DNA from: Phytophthora quininea
Taxonomy: Eukaryota; Oomycota; Peronosporomycetes; Peronosporales; Peronosporaceae
Assembly: GCA_011947345.1 (NCBI GenBank)
Contig: JAAVTG010000568.1
Coordinates: 186,001-250,000 of the forward strand
Direction: 5' to 3'
Length of the DNA: 64,000 nt
This document shows positions 21,625 to 32,434 of this stretch, one piece after another. The position numbers were made by a program, and so were the translations under genes. The stretch's first letter is position 1; the number at the start of each line of letters is the position of its first letter. The notes below the pieces were generated by a model. That model made no database searches, had not been told where the DNA came from, and saw nothing but the letters and a program-made list of their open reading frames with translations.

Positions 21625-22654
21625 ATGGCGGACGGCAGCCTGTTGCACAAGTGCGAGCAGTTCCTGCTGCACCCTACAGTGCGCGCCTTATCGCTGGCAC
21701 AGCGTGTCGACTTCCTCGAGAAGAAGGTGGGTACTAGTGTCCTTAAAGCAGTCGATCACAATCCCCTCTCTAACTTACTGCTATATAGGGGTTATCTCCA
21801 GAGCAGATCACGCAGTGCCTGAAGAGCGTAGAGCGCCGCAACGGACTGTCCCAACTAGCTGAGCAGTCGACTAAGGCTTTAGCAGCTACAGATGACGCTT
21901 TGACGCTGTCAGATGCAGCCCCAGGCGCCAAGATCTCGCTTCTGACGACTTTGAAGCTGCTGGTGAAGAAGTACGGCGCTGTGACGCTGCTACTGCTGCT
22001 TCTGGGCTACGGATACGTGCAGTATAAGACCAAAAGACCCAGCAGTTGATGCTGACGTATCAGACTCAAAAGACGCAACAGAGAGCTAACAGGAGCAACA
22101 AAGTGCAAGCTCTGCTGACAGTGGTGAGAGACCAGCAGAAGCAATACAACCAAGCGGCAGAGCTGCTGCAGAGACGCACAGACAAGTTTCTGAAGGCGCA
22201 ACAAGCAGCACACAGTCAGGAGATGGCGCTGAAAGCTAATTCATCGCAGACGGAAAAGGGTGTGGAGCTACAAAAGCTGCAGTTGGAGCTCATGGAGCTC
22301 AAGACGAAGGTGGTGGAGACGTACTTGCGGCCGGAGATTGTGACGGTGGAGAAGGTGAAGGAAATTCCGATCGTTTTGCGGCCTGCTGAGCCGAGCACTT
22401 TGGATATTGAGCAGATGAGTAGTTCAAAAACGACGGAGCCTTTGGATTCGGCGACAAGCGTTATGACGCCACAGAAAAAGAGTGAGAAGAAGCAAAAGAA
22501 AGCTAAGAAAAGCGAGGTGGCGGGCTGTGAACATTCAGTCCGAGATCAGACGACACTGAGCTCTGAAGAGATTCAGGAGCTGCTTCGGGGTGTTGACTTT
22601 GACGAGGAACTATCGACAGCAAGAAGCTATCACTTGCTGCTTGCGACTGAATAA
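21625..22654 (+). CDS. PEX14: Peroxisomal membrane docking protein PEX14
   Basis: The ATG at 21625 begins the short PEX14 N-terminal helix bundle that binds the receptor PEX5: FLLHPTVRALSLAQRVDFLEKK in exon 1, then, after a 62-nt intron (21727-21788), GLSPEQITQCL. A hydrophobic segment (VTLLLLLLGYGYV, about 21985-22020) anchors it in the peroxisome membrane. A one-base break near 22028 precedes a coiled-coil domain with many Gln and Lys and an acidic C-terminus. Domain order and length fit PEX14; the family is known to form the import pore with PEX5. The N-terminal motif split exactly by the intron is the strongest evidence. Confidence 0.8.
21727..21788 (+). other. 62-nt intron of PEX14
   Basis: Donor GTGGGTAC at 21727, acceptor CTATATAG ending at 21788. 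Removal joins ...DFLEKK to GLSPEQIT in phase, which restores the conserved PEX14 helix. A read-through of the intron stops after the second exon frame is lost. Confidence 0.8.
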
Positions 22655-22742
22655 ACCTCTTAACGAGTTATGAGCAAGTTGTTTTGAAGATGTATTATGT
22701 AGTATTTGTGACGACGACGGAAGATATGTTTGAGAGATTTCC

Positions 22743-23219
22743 ATGACTTGTGGAGGCTCATTTCGTCACGGAAGGCAGCTCCATGACCGCAGTCCAGACT
22801 GGAGCTGCTGCCATTGGGAACGTCACGATATTGGCCAATATCCCGGTGTGCAATATATTCTCTGCGTCCGCCTGAGCCCGGACCTAGACACTTTTGAATA
22901 TCGCTTGGACTCTATCAGGAGTGGCGTGTTTGAGAACACAAATAGGGATCCGATCGCCATTGTTGACCCCACTGTGTTGACATTTGACGCCCGTCATCTG
23001 CTGGGGCTTCCACCGAATGAGGATTTACCAGAAGGATTTAACGACCCGGTAGTGGTCGATCTCTTCGCGATTGTGGAGAGAATTCGAGAGGAATTTGAAG
23101 CTATTCCAGCAAACCGCGAGGCGGCGGAAGCAGCGGCCCCACTGCCACTTGCGGATCCGCGACAATACCAACTTCGACCTCGAGGTCCCGATGGTCGGGT
23201 TCTACCACGCCACACGTAG
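22743..23219 (+). CDS. Hypothetical fragment, possibly mobile-element derived
   Basis: A frame of 158 codons whose second half (about 22830-23219) looks protein-like: DPTVLTFDARHLLGLPP, an amphipathic helix around FAIVERIREEFEAI, an Ala/Pro stretch and a basic end. The first part switches frame, since an alternative frame upstream reads VQTGAAAIGNVTIL. I do not recognise the family. It sits between PEX14 and the ankyrin cluster and may be a remnant of a transposon-encoded protein. Confidence 0.3.
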   Translation: MTCGGSFRHGRQLHDRSPDWSCCHWERHDIGQYPGVQYILCVRLSPDLDTFEYRLDSIRSGVFENTNRDPIAIVDPTVLTFDARHLLGLPPNEDLPEGFNDPVVVDLFAIVERIREEFEAIPANREAAEAAAPLPLADPRQYQLRPRGPDGRVLPRHT

Positions 23220-23289
23220 CCGTCAACAATTCCAGTGTTCTGTTTTTCTTTTACATGTGAAGCAAAATTTTATTTAACTTTTACGCGTC

Positions 23290-24370
23290 TTACGTCATGA
23301 AGAAATTGCAAGACATGCTAGCGTGCACTCAGAATCAAGCTCTCTCTCGGTACGATGCATTTCTTGCCTCGTGCTTATAATCTTTGGAGAGACCCAACTA
23401 TCTCCATCAAAGAACCGACTCAGGAAAAGCTGCAGTTGTAGCTGGGACACATGGCCATGTCGAAGCGCTCAAATTTCTCTTGGAATGCAAAAGTGGATAT
23501 CCTTCACGTGGTGGCTTGGAAAGTATTGGACACTGTGGGCTGTGATGGACGTTGCTTGGAGGAAATTCATCAGCTATTCGAAACTCAAAGGACTTGTTTC
23601 CCTCTGAGCGGAAGCACTACACTTGCAAGCGCGATACCTGCTGAAAAAGTGAACATGGCGAGACTGTTGCTGGAACCTAATATCCAAGCAGCGGCTCGGC
23701 AAGCATTCTCTGAAAATGATTTTCTATACAAAAATGGATAGGAATCGTCGCAAGCATTTGACAGAGCTCGTGTCTGCTGCTCGTGGCGTTCATATCGGCT
23801 TGCCAACTAGTTGTTCATTTAAACGAAGCATTCCTGGTGACGAAAAAGGTTGAAGTCTGCAAGGTTTTGTTGGACACAAAGGGAATCACGGTGAATCCAC
23901 TTGGTGTAGTATTTGCAGCCGTGCCGTGCAAACGATACTACGTGTGCATATTCAGTAAGGGACGGACGCAAGCCTTTGCATAATTAGTGAACGCAAGAGA
24001 TATCCCAGGGTAAATGTTGGCACAGGCTGCTGGCGACGCTATCTACTACGGCGATCATCACTTGATACAAAATTTATACGAAGCTTGACGACTTTCGTCC
24101 ACGGAAATCGTCGGGGCTTTCATGAACGCTGTAAGGAGGTTACAATTGTATTGTCGGCGTCTCAGGTCACGAGTTGCGTATTCCAGACAAGAACGTTGCA
24201 TTCGCTTTCGTGAAAGCTGCAAGACGCGGATATACGAGATCTGTACGACGACACCAAAGGCTTTGCGATGAAAGTTATTAATAATGGAGATCAAGCTGCC
24301 ATTGCGAGTTTTCTGGCGCTACAAGTCGCGAAAGTCGAGGAGATATTGAAAACACTCTACGGAAAGTGAT
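23290..24370 (+). pseudogene. Heavily decayed ankyrin-type gene
   Basis: Short stretches in several plus frames still match the ankyrin family of this window in the right order: a repeat before 23500 (HGHVEALKFLLECK in one frame), AWKVLDTVG, a repeat ending MARLLLEPN (about 23660), NEAFLVTKKVEVCKVLLDTKG (about 23830) and later scraps to 24370. Stops and shifts separate almost every repeat. It lies just upstream of the intact member and has the same orientation, so it is an old tandem copy. Confidence 0.5.
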
Positions 24371-24616
24371 GTCGTCCCGACTGATCCCCAATGTCAGCCG
24401 TCATCTTTGAAGTTACGCTTGGATTCGATTGATTTCGGTCGTTTTTGATCTCGTCTCGATGGAGGCGATGCAATTTGGCATTTTCTTCTTTAGTTGTTAT
24501 CCTTTTTGCCATCTTCATTTTACTAAAAGGAGGCATCCTGTTCAGCTTACAGATTTCTTTTCTCTCGTCGTGTTCCATCTCAGGAGAGGTAAACAGTTCT
24601 CGACAACTATCAACCA

Positions 24617-26350
24617 ATGAAGAGAGCTGGTTTGTATCATATCGGGAACGCGTCGAAGCGTGTCTGCTATGGGGACAACCCGCCTACGAACGCTTCGTAT
24701 GACAATCTTGTATGGTCGTGCCTTCCTGACGAAATCCGAGACGGACTGCCGCACGTCGTGGAACTGATCAAGGTGTTTGTTATGTCCCCACTGGAAGCGA
24801 TGGTGGAAGCAGCGAGGACAGGACAAACAGAGTGGCTACGGAAGCTACTGGAGCGATCGAATTGCCACCCAACTCCTGAAGCAGCGATTGCGGCTGGGGA
24901 GAATAACGATTTGGAAGCGTTAAAGCTACTCTACAGCTTCAATATGGGGTATTTCGACTGCGAAGCCACCACCTGGAAAATATTGGATGCTGCCGCTGCA
25001 AAAGGCTTCCTCGACGTGGTGGAGTATAGCTGTCAACTACTTCGTTACAGATACCACGCACCTACACAAACCACAGCTCTCTCCTCGGCCATCTCTAATG
25101 GACATTTGGAAGTCGTGAGGATGCTGCTCAATCCGAACAAATTTCGTTGGAACATCGGGAGGGCTACGGAGCTAGCCATTTCTGAAAAACAACTTGCTAT
25201 TGTGGAGCTTATTCACCAGAACTTTGTGGAAATCTCAGCTACCATACCCAGCTACGGGGTTTCAGCGAACGATACTCTGATTGTTCACTTGGTGCGGGGT
25301 GGGGCCGAAAACGCGGTGGTTTACCTGTATGAGCACGGGTTTTGGGACGCAGACTCGACTAACAAGACCTTTGAGGTTGCTGCTGAACGAGGCTTAATGG
25401 TGACGGTTCTCTACTTGAGTGATACCGGAGTGATTTCGTCGCAGGCGTACGACTTGGCAATGATTGCAGCAGCTAAGTCTGAACGGGTCGAAGTAGTGAC
25501 ATTCCTGCACACAAACGACTTTGCGTCGTCTGGGGCTTTGAACACTGCTATTACGACTACGAAGAACCTTGACATTGCCAAATATCTGTTCGACACTGGC
25601 AGCATAACTGACGACTCGCTCCGGCAATTGTTTAAAGCTGAGTCGCAGATAAATTACAATACTGGAAAGCGCGTGGCGATTTTGAAGATGTTGGTCACTG
25701 AAAGAGTTATGCCAGATCTTGTCATCGCTGTAGCGAAAGAGGAAGCTATCGCTTGTGGAGATGCAGACTTGGTCATGATACTGTACCAATCTGGGCGATT
25801 TTCAAACGAAGAAATCGTCTTGGCGTTTACGATAGCTGTCGATAAAGACTTCAACGCTGTAGTGAAGCTTTTGGTGGGGGCCGAGTGCATTACTGACGAG
25901 ACGATTGCTGAGTCGTTTATGAAGTCTGCAGGCGCCGGAAATGTCGACATTGCCAGAACGTTGTTAGATCAAGAGCGTGTTACTTCTGAAGTCATTACCG
26001 ACGCGTTTCTCTTGGCTGCTAAACGGAACCGTAGCGCTGTGACCAAGGAGCTATTTTGCAAGCAGAAAGCTGCACCCAAAGAAATCTGTGATCTATTCGA
26101 ACGTGCAGCTCGGTCAGGACATTTTCCGATTGCTCGTACCCTCATGGACAGCCCCCACGTGACGGAGGAAATGAAAGACAAGGCACTCATTACTGTTGCT
26201 GAACGAGGAAAAAGCGGTGCGAGGAAGTTCATGGGCAGACGATATTCTTGCCGGTGGTCTCAAGAGGCTCTGAAGAAGGCGCTTGCAGTTGCGAAAGACG
26301 GCAACGTCGTGTCGGCTTTGCGTGATCGGATCTACAACTTAGATCCGTAG
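24617..26350 (+). CDS. Ankyrin-type repeat protein, the only intact member here
   Basis: An uninterrupted 577-residue protein with ATG at 24617. The N-terminus (MKRAGLYHIG...) is basic, followed by the family signature CLPDEIRDGLPHVVELI, then about 15 helix-pair repeats of 31-35 residues with patterns like NGHLEVVRMLL, GNVDIARTLL and SGHFPIARTLM. A conserved tail (EEMKDKALITVAERG, then SQEALKKALAVAKDG) ends the protein. There is no signal peptide or transmembrane segment. Such repeats form protein-binding solenoids; the partner is unknown. It is the reference for judging damage in the other ten or so copies in the window. Confidence 0.7.
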   Translation: MKRAGLYHIGNASKRVCYGDNPPTNASYDNLVWSCLPDEIRDGLPHVVELIKVFVMSPLEAMVEAARTGQTEWLRKLLERSNCHPTPEAAIAAGENNDLEALKLLYSFNMGYFDCEATTWKILDAAAAKGFLDVVEYSCQLLRYRYHAPTQTTALSSAISNGHLEVVRMLLNPNKFRWNIGRATELAISEKQLAIVELIHQNFVEISATIPSYGVSANDTLIVHLVRGGAENAVVYLYEHGFWDADSTNKTFEVAAERGLMVTVLYLSDTGVISSQAYDLAMIAAAKSERVEVVTFLHTNDFASSGALNTAITTTKNLDIAKYLFDTGSITDDSLRQLFKAESQINYNTGKRVAILKMLVTERVMPDLVIAVAKEEAIACGDADLVMILYQSGRFSNEEIVLAFTIAVDKDFNAVVKLLVGAECITDETIAESFMKSAGAGNVDIARTLLDQERVTSEVITDAFLLAAKRNRSAVTKELFCKQKAAPKEICDLFERAARSGHFPIARTLMDSPHVTEEMKDKALITVAERGKSGARKFMGRRYSCRWSQEALKKALAVAKDGNVVSALRDRIYNLDP

Positions 26351-26438
26351 TCATTTTATGTCAAACTGGTCATTCTTTGCTCTGAAAGTTACAGCAGTGG
26401 TCTCCTAGTAGTTCATAACTTTATTTCTTCAGACACCA

Positions 26439-27598
26439 TGGACAGTGTGACCCGAGATATTAAGCGGTTTCGTATATCAAAGAGTAAAGAGATCCATTCG
26501 CTCCTCATTGATGGTCCTGACATGTATGGCCTGAAGATATGTCTACCGTCTACGATCTAGGATGGATTGCCGAACGTGGTTGAAGTGATCGACGAGTTCT
26601 TGATGACTCCCGTCGAAGCAAGCGTCAGAGCTGCTGCAGCGGGCCAAATGGAATGGCTGAAGAAATTGTTCTTCAGACCGGACTGCTACGCCACTACGGA
26701 AGCTATCGTTGCCGCTGGGTCAAATGGCCATCTCGAAGCGATGAAATTCCTTTGGGTGCACAGAGGATTCTTCTCCATGGACTATACATTTGCAACCGCA
26801 ATCTTGAACACTGCAGCTGGTCGTGGTTTTGCTGATGTCGTTGCGCATTTGGGAGAACGATACTCAGCATTTCCGTCAAGTCCTGCGCTCTCGAATGCGA
26901 TCACTGGTGGTCATTTAGAAGTGGTGAAGGTGCTGCTTAATCCCGATGGGATTCGTTGGAAGATTACGGAAGTTGTCGACCAAGCTGTGGCGGGAGGACA
27001 AAGTGCTATCGTGGCGCTGATTCATGAACGCTTCCCGGCATTGGCTCAAGGGTCTTCTTTCGAAGCAAAGGACCTATTTACTCACATGGTTCGCTTTGGA
27101 GAGTCGAGGAGCGTGAGGTATCTATATGATCAGGTTTTGTGGGGTGTACATGAGGTATTAGCAATCGCTGTCGCGACGGCTTCTGCCAAAGGACTTATCG
27201 TCCTGGCTCGGTACTTGTTCGAGAAGGAAACATTTTCTGCTGATGAGATTAATGCTGCGTTTGTGGAGGCAGCTAGACACCGCCGCACTGCGATCGTCAA
27301 CTTCCTCTACGACTAGCAAACTGTTTCTTCCGACGTGATCCATGAGCTATTTGAGCACGCCGTCGAGGTTGCTCACTTCCCGATTGTAAAGCTCCTGATT
27401 GATAGTCCACATGAATCGCAGAACATAAAGGACACAGCGCTGGAGACTGTGGCGCGTGGTGGCAAGGTCGGAGCGAAGAAATTTATCGCGACGCATTCGT
27501 GCTGGACTCGAGATACTTTGCTCCAAGCTCTGCAAGGTACAGACGACGTTCAGATTCAAGTGGCTTTGAACAGCAAGCTCGTTAATGCGCCAATCTAG
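26439..27598 (+). pseudogene. Ankyrin-type gene with two nonsense codons and an internal deletion
   Basis: The ATG at 26439 opens a frame that meets TAG at 26558-26560, exactly where the family reads R in DEIRDGLP. The frame then runs clean for 250 codons to a second TAG at 27314-27316 (FLYD, stop, QTVSSDVIHELF) and ends at 27598 in the family tail. About five repeats between the FLYD repeat and the tail, present in the neighbour, are missing. Both stops are also in the inverted copy at 35689-36832, so they are not sequencing errors and are older than that duplication. Confidence 0.7.
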
Positions 27599-27603
27599 TC
27601 GCC
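26466..27603. repeat. Left arm of a young inverted repeat (partner 35689-36832)
   Basis: The plus strand here matches the minus strand of 35689-36832 with only scattered substitutions and a one-base length difference in a T run (27055 versus 36231-36238). The match begins at AAGCGGTTTCG on this side and ends just after the shared stop region AATCTAGTCG. The two arms enclose about 8.1 kb. Confidence 0.85.
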
Positions 27604-27783
27604 ACACTGGTGGAGGTAACTTTTTCCGAGCGCCTCAACGGTTAGGCTTGAGTCTGATGGCCTTGGTTTGTCATCGCACAGCTTTCCTGTGCTTCGAGAG
27701 CCACATAACATCAATACTAGAACAACAAACAGCAATCATCCCAGCAACATCATCCTTTTATTGCCACAAACTGTCGTAGTAAT

Positions 27784-28130
27784 CTAGGCATGCAGCGTCT
27801 CCATGACGCTCTTAACATGGGGCGGGTAGAGCTTGCTCACGATCATCTGGCGATACAGCATCTCCGCCTGCTGACGACCGAAGGCCAGCGCCTGTTGCTG
27901 CTCGGGGCTGCCCACCGCCAATGTCTTGTTCTTGCGGAAGTCCTCTTTGACACGGCGCGTCGCGTAGGCTCGGTAGTTGTAGGTCTAGAAGAGTAGCCAG
28001 AGAGCGTTAGAAGGCGAGAAGGATATCAACATGGAGAGGAGACGCAGAGGAAGAAGGTACGCACCTCGAACTTGGCGGCACTGCGCAGCATCTCGCGGTA
28101 CAGACGCAGCACGGAGGCGGACGACGACAT
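27784..28130 (-). CDS. ISD11: LYR-motif iron-sulfur assembly factor ISD11/LYRM4
   Basis: A two-exon gene of 88 residues. Exon 1 (28130-28065) encodes MSSSASVLRLYREMLRSAAK with the LYR tripeptide; exon 2 (27984-27784) continues TYNYRAYATRRVKEDFRKN, the most conserved block of ISD11, and ends HVKSVMETLHA before TAG. ISD11 binds the cysteine desulfurase NFS1 together with acyl carrier protein in mitochondria and is needed for Fe-S cluster assembly. Length and motif order match the family. It is divergent from the lectin/F-box gene with 125 bp between the ATGs. Confidence 0.85.
27985..28064 (-). other. 80-nt intron of ISD11
   Basis: On the minus strand the donor is GTGCGTACC at 28064 and the acceptor is TTCTAG ending at 27985. 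Splicing joins AAKFE to TYNYRAYA in phase and restores the ISD11 core. Confidence 0.85.
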
Positions 28131-28255
28131 TTTCGCAATGCTTGGCGCGTTTAACACTGACAGGCTGCCATAAAGCCTAAAAAGAATGAATGTACAATGA
28201 TTACGGTTTGTTATACTTACGTTTTGTATACTTTCAGAAAACAAATTCTTGTACC

Positions 28256-30028
28256 ATGGCGACCTCCATGCGCTTCGCGGGGCTTCCTCATGAGCTTCCT
28301 GCCGACCGATCCAGCGACTCGTACGCGTCTCTACTGCGCCCACAAGCTGGATCCATCGCCGACACTACCAGGTTGTCCCACTTCACTCGCAGCAGCTTCA
28401 GTGTGGACGTCTGGTTCAGCCTTAACGTTGCTACCAACTGTTACTTTGGCGGAATTCTCTTCGGGGCTCAATCTGCCCACGCTGAGAGTCGAGTCTGGCC
28501 CAAATTCCACCAGCAGTTTGTGGTGGTTAGTGCCACAGGAGATTTGTACGCGTCGGTGATCGACGTCCGCCCTGTGGTGGCGAGTCACCTGCAACCTCAG
28601 AGATGGTACCACTTGGTCGTAACCTACGACGTGGACAAGAAACAGCAGCAAGTTTATCTAGACGGAGTGAATCTAAGAACTGACAGTGGAGATCTCCACA
28701 AAGAGTGGAAGTTTCTAACCTTTGAGCAGGTCGGAACAGGCTGCATCACTGCTGGAGATCTTCATTTCCCAAAGCCAGGATATTTGGGCTGGTACGGCTT
28801 CAATGGAGTTGTGGACGAGTTTAGAGTGTGGGGAGATGTGTTAACGCAAGAAGAAGTGGACGGACTGCAACTTGGAGACCAAATGCCAGACAAAAGGTAT
28901 GTGCGACGCTCAAGGGACCCAACATAAGAGGAGCGAGGTGGAACGTCAGTGAAATCAAGTGTTCAAAGCCCACAGAGAGCAGAAAATTAGATATATTGGA
29001 GGAAGGATCGAGGCAGGTTGTTGTCAGGCCGGAACAACTGCCAGCTGATGTGGTCAAGACGGTGTGCAGCTTCCTGACGGGCTTCGATGCGTTTAACCTC
29101 TCCCATACGAACTTTTGGTGGGTACGATACCTCTCGGATGGATCGTTGTGGCAAAGATGCTTCTCTGCGTCTGCAGTTAATAACGAGGAGCTGGAAGGGG
29201 AAGCGTGGAAGCAACACTACATGTTGTCGAGGTCGATGTACTTTAAAGGTCTCCAGGCGGACGATGCTCGACGTGCTGATTCTTATGCTTACCTAAATTG
29301 CGCTGGAAGCGAGCGACGACGACAGTCGCATTTCCACCTGACGTGGATGGGTAGCGAAAGCTTTAGCTTTGACGTGTGGTTCAGCCTGTTACCAGCTACT
29401 GATAGAAAGTGCCTTGGGGAGTTCTTTACGGTCTTCAGTCGACTAGTAGGGAGAGTCGACAGTGGCCTTACTACCATCAGCAATTCATCGTCATAAGCTC
29501 AGATGGAGATCTTCGCTGCTCTGTGCTAGATACTAGGCCAGTTGTAGCGAGCAAATTGGAGACGAATCGGTGGTACCATCTCGCGTTGACTTACGACAAC
29601 AGTTCTCAGCAGCAAGATGTTTATCTCGACGGCATCAAAGTCCGCTCTGATAGTGGTGCACTCCATCCAGAGTGGGGATTTTTGTCCCATGAGCAAGTAG
29701 GCACTGGTTGCATTACTGCCGGAAGTCTCAACTTTCCTCGTCCGAATCATTTGGGTTGGTATGGCTTTCATGGTATAGTTGACGAGTTCCGAATCTGGGG
29801 GAAGCTCTGAACCAAGACGATGTCATTGAGTTAGCACACGGTGGTGGGTTATCAAACGAAAGACTGCGAGCTTCAGTCAAGCAAAACACAAGTGGAACCC
29901 CACTAAGGAATGCTCTTGTGAATTGGGTTAACGTGCAATTGGCAATGTGCACTCGACCTACAGAAGGATCGACGCTACAGACTGTGAAAACTGATTCATC
30001 GTCTCAGCCAGACTGTGTTATCTCGTAA
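28256..30028 (+). CDS. ConA-like lectin / F-box protein, possibly lectin - F-box - lectin
   Basis: From ATG 28256 a ConA/laminin-G-like domain runs to about 28896 (SVDVWFSLNVATN, WYHLVVTYD, QQVYLDGVNL, GWYGFNGVVDEFRVW). A GTATGT donor at 28897 and a TTGTCAG acceptor ending at 29027 would splice it in phase to an F-box (PEQLPADVVKTVCSFLTGFDAF) followed by a second lectin domain. The second lectin is broken at the G runs 29416-29419 and 29797-29801; one added G at each restores it to the TAA at 30026-30028 (tail with CTRPTEGS). F-box proteins recruit targets to SCF ubiquitin ligases; the lectin-like fold would select the target. If the splice is wrong, these are two genes, and the second lacks an obvious ATG. 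Confidence 0.6.
28897..29027 (+). other. Predicted 131-nt intron joining two lectin/F-box units
   Basis: Donor AAAAG/GTATGT at 28897, acceptor TTGTTGTCAG ending at 29027. The joined codons read DKRPEQLPADVV in frame. The F-box unit has no ATG of its own at the position used by its paralogues, which favours the splice. Confidence 0.45.
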
Positions 30029-30082
30029 AGACCCATCCATTCATTTCATTTGTTAACGGAGATACCGGTAGGGAGAGCAAAA

Positions 30083-32341
30083 TCACGACTCCGATGACCA
30101 AGCGCTATGAAGGTGGCGGCTGGACTCACGACGGAGTTGGACGAGTTGCTGGTGTTCTTGCTGCAATTTCCGTTGAGCCTCGGCGGCCTCAATTCGCTTC
30201 TTCGTTGTGATACGCATCGTGCAGCAGGAAACAATAATCATCACCAGAACGGCAGCTCCAACGGCGACTGCTACGATCAAAGGGGCCCGAAAGACGCCGC
30301 GTTGTTCTCTCCATTTCGGCTGGGCATAATGCACCGCGGTCCAGTCCAAGCGCCACTCCAACATTCGCAGCGTTTGTTCACACACCTTCCAGTTGATAGA
30401 ACGGGCCTCCTACCTGGGCGACGTTGATACTTCGTCGTGACCGTGCAGTCTTCATCCGATCGGCAAAAACCTTTGCCACGTACATCAATGAACTTATTGC
30501 TGTCGTCCTCGTATTCGTCGAGGTGGTCAATGATCCATTGACGCGTCGGATGCGACTTTGGATCGCATCCGACGCTCATATTCGAGCCACGAGTCAAGTC
30601 TTGATACACGCGCACGTAGTCAACCTCCAAGTACATTGGGAAGGAATCACAAATGCTATTAGCCACAGGGTCCATACCGTCTCCACGACACGGGTTCTTC
30701 GGGTTTGGTGGTTGGGCTCCCCATTTGCTGGACATGGCCACGTTGAAGATCAGGTACATCGGCTCCTCGATCATGATCTTGCGGGGTTGGAGTTGTCGCC
30801 ACCTTGGGGCGGATGAGTGAGCGTGTGCGCTGGGATTTCAAACAGCGGTTGGTTCGACACCATCCACCTGACGTAGCCTTGCGGCCCTGGCACCCACTCG
30901 ACTTGGTACTCTACAAAGTTCAAGTACGCTGCCATGTGAACAGGCCAATTCGCAGATAGAGCATCCATTTGGAAAGCGAAAGTCGAGCTGCCTTGCGGTA
31001 AGTCCGGCGCGTCTTCCAGTGGCTTGCAGTTCGGGTCAGCGTTGCCCGGACTGCAAATGAACTCGCCCATGTACGAGTTCATTGCAGCAAAACACGTGCC
31101 GTTCGAGTTAATTCCCCACCGATCCTCTCCAGTTGGATGCATGTAATCCAAATCCGAGTTAATATCTAGGGAAGCTGGACACTTCGTGAGCGAGCACACG
31201 TTGTCTTCGATTCCGGCGCTCAAAGACGCTTCCACTATGGTGTAATCCTGCACTTGAGAGACGTTTTGCAGGCAAAAATTGTTAGAGGCGTACCGCAGCC
31301 TTTGATACCAGGATTCATGACCTCGTTCCCCGAGGTAAACACTCTCCGGAATGCCCGGAATGTTCGCGCCTGGGGTTGTACATGAGTTAGAATAAATGCA
31401 GAGCTTGTTCTCATCGACTGGAGGCACGACACGAAAGTCCGTCGGCATCCCTGGACCCACTTGGATTGAGGAGGAAATGACCGTGCCACCACCTTCAACT
31501 ATATCGATTTCTGGTGCGCCACGACCTTGGTGAGGGTTCATTCCTGATCCAGGGTTCTCTTGACAGGCGTTGATGCGCTGGTTGTTCGGTTTAAAGATGT
31601 TTGGATCGCAGTCATCGTAGGAAAATGGCCACATCCTGTTGGTCGATGCACTGAAGATAGCGCGACCGAGGTTCCCCATCATCCAGATCCCTGGCCACGT
31701 TGGATAGTAGCGCTGCGAAGTTGCTCTTGCGCTCGGATCCAGGAGTGCATCAGGGTTTCCTGATTTTTAGACACCGCTCCAGGAAGCCGTGTGCGAACCT
31801 CGACCATACCTCCTTGCATACAAAACTTGTTCCAGGACTGCACCATCCCTCCACGGTAAAACTAACACGACATACAGCAAGTTAGCAACATATCAAATGA
31901 CCCGAACGGCAAAGGAACGTACGAAGGAAACATTCTGAAGACCCGGTGTCCCGATGAAGCTGTTCCACACTTGCAGCTGCACAACGGCGTCCTTCATCTC
32001 GATCCGGAAAGTACAGTCCCCACTATCGTCACATGCCGTTGTGGTGTGATTGTGCGCGTAAACTTCCATTGCCTCGTTCACACCGTCGGGTTTCTCGAGC
32101 GACGTCCACAGATGATCATCTCCCGGTCGGAATGATCGACCAGGAGAATTAAATTCGTCGCTCATCACAAGCTCCCAATCATCTCCTCGTGAACTTCGCC
32201 ACACGTAGCGATCCTCGGGGTATCCGGATCGACCCACATCTTCAAACCGGACTGCGTGACGACATTGTTTTCGTTGAATTTCGCGCCAAGGCACGAGGTC
32301 GAAACCCACACATAAACCAGGAAGAAAAGCAGCCGGAGCAT
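30083..32341 (-). CDS. KRE6/SKN1-like beta-glucan synthesis protein (GH16 fold), membrane anchored
   Basis: The ATG at 32341 begins a signal peptide (MLRLLFFLVYVWVSTSCLG). Then come WELVMSDEFN, a 61-nt intron (31862-31922), FYRGGMVQSWNKFC, WPGIWMMGNLGRAIF and the GH16 active-site-like motif EIDIVEGG, later NWPVHMAAYLNF and EVDYVRVYQD. These are SKN1/KRE6 signatures. The C-terminus has a Cys-rich EGF-like piece (CVNKRCECWSGAW) and one transmembrane helix (VAVGAAVLVMIIV) near 30250, so the catalytic part faces the lumen or outside. Four one-base breaks lie in runs: 32217-32220, 31764-31768, 30783-30786 and 30282-30285. In yeast the family is needed for beta-1,6-glucan; oomycete walls are rich in beta-glucans. 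Confidence 0.8.
31862..31922 (-). other. 61-nt intron of the KRE6/SKN1-like gene
   Basis: On the minus strand the donor is GTACGT at 31922 and the acceptor GTGTTAG ends at 31862. Removal joins LQNVSF to FYRGGMVQSW in phase, the usual continuation in this family. Confidence 0.75.
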
Positions 32342-32434
32342 TGGAAAACGCTGCCTCTGAAGCAAAGTGTTCGCCTGGGACGTGCATGAGGCATGTTCTG
32401 CGTCGTTTCTCCCAATTCGCCGATAGCGGAGACG

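Noticed and set aside
27158..27343. Nearly identical small frames at 27158-27343 and 35949-36134, and at 27347-27607 and 35685-35945
   Set aside because: They are antisense frames of the duplicated ankyrin gene; their conservation only reflects the inverted repeat.
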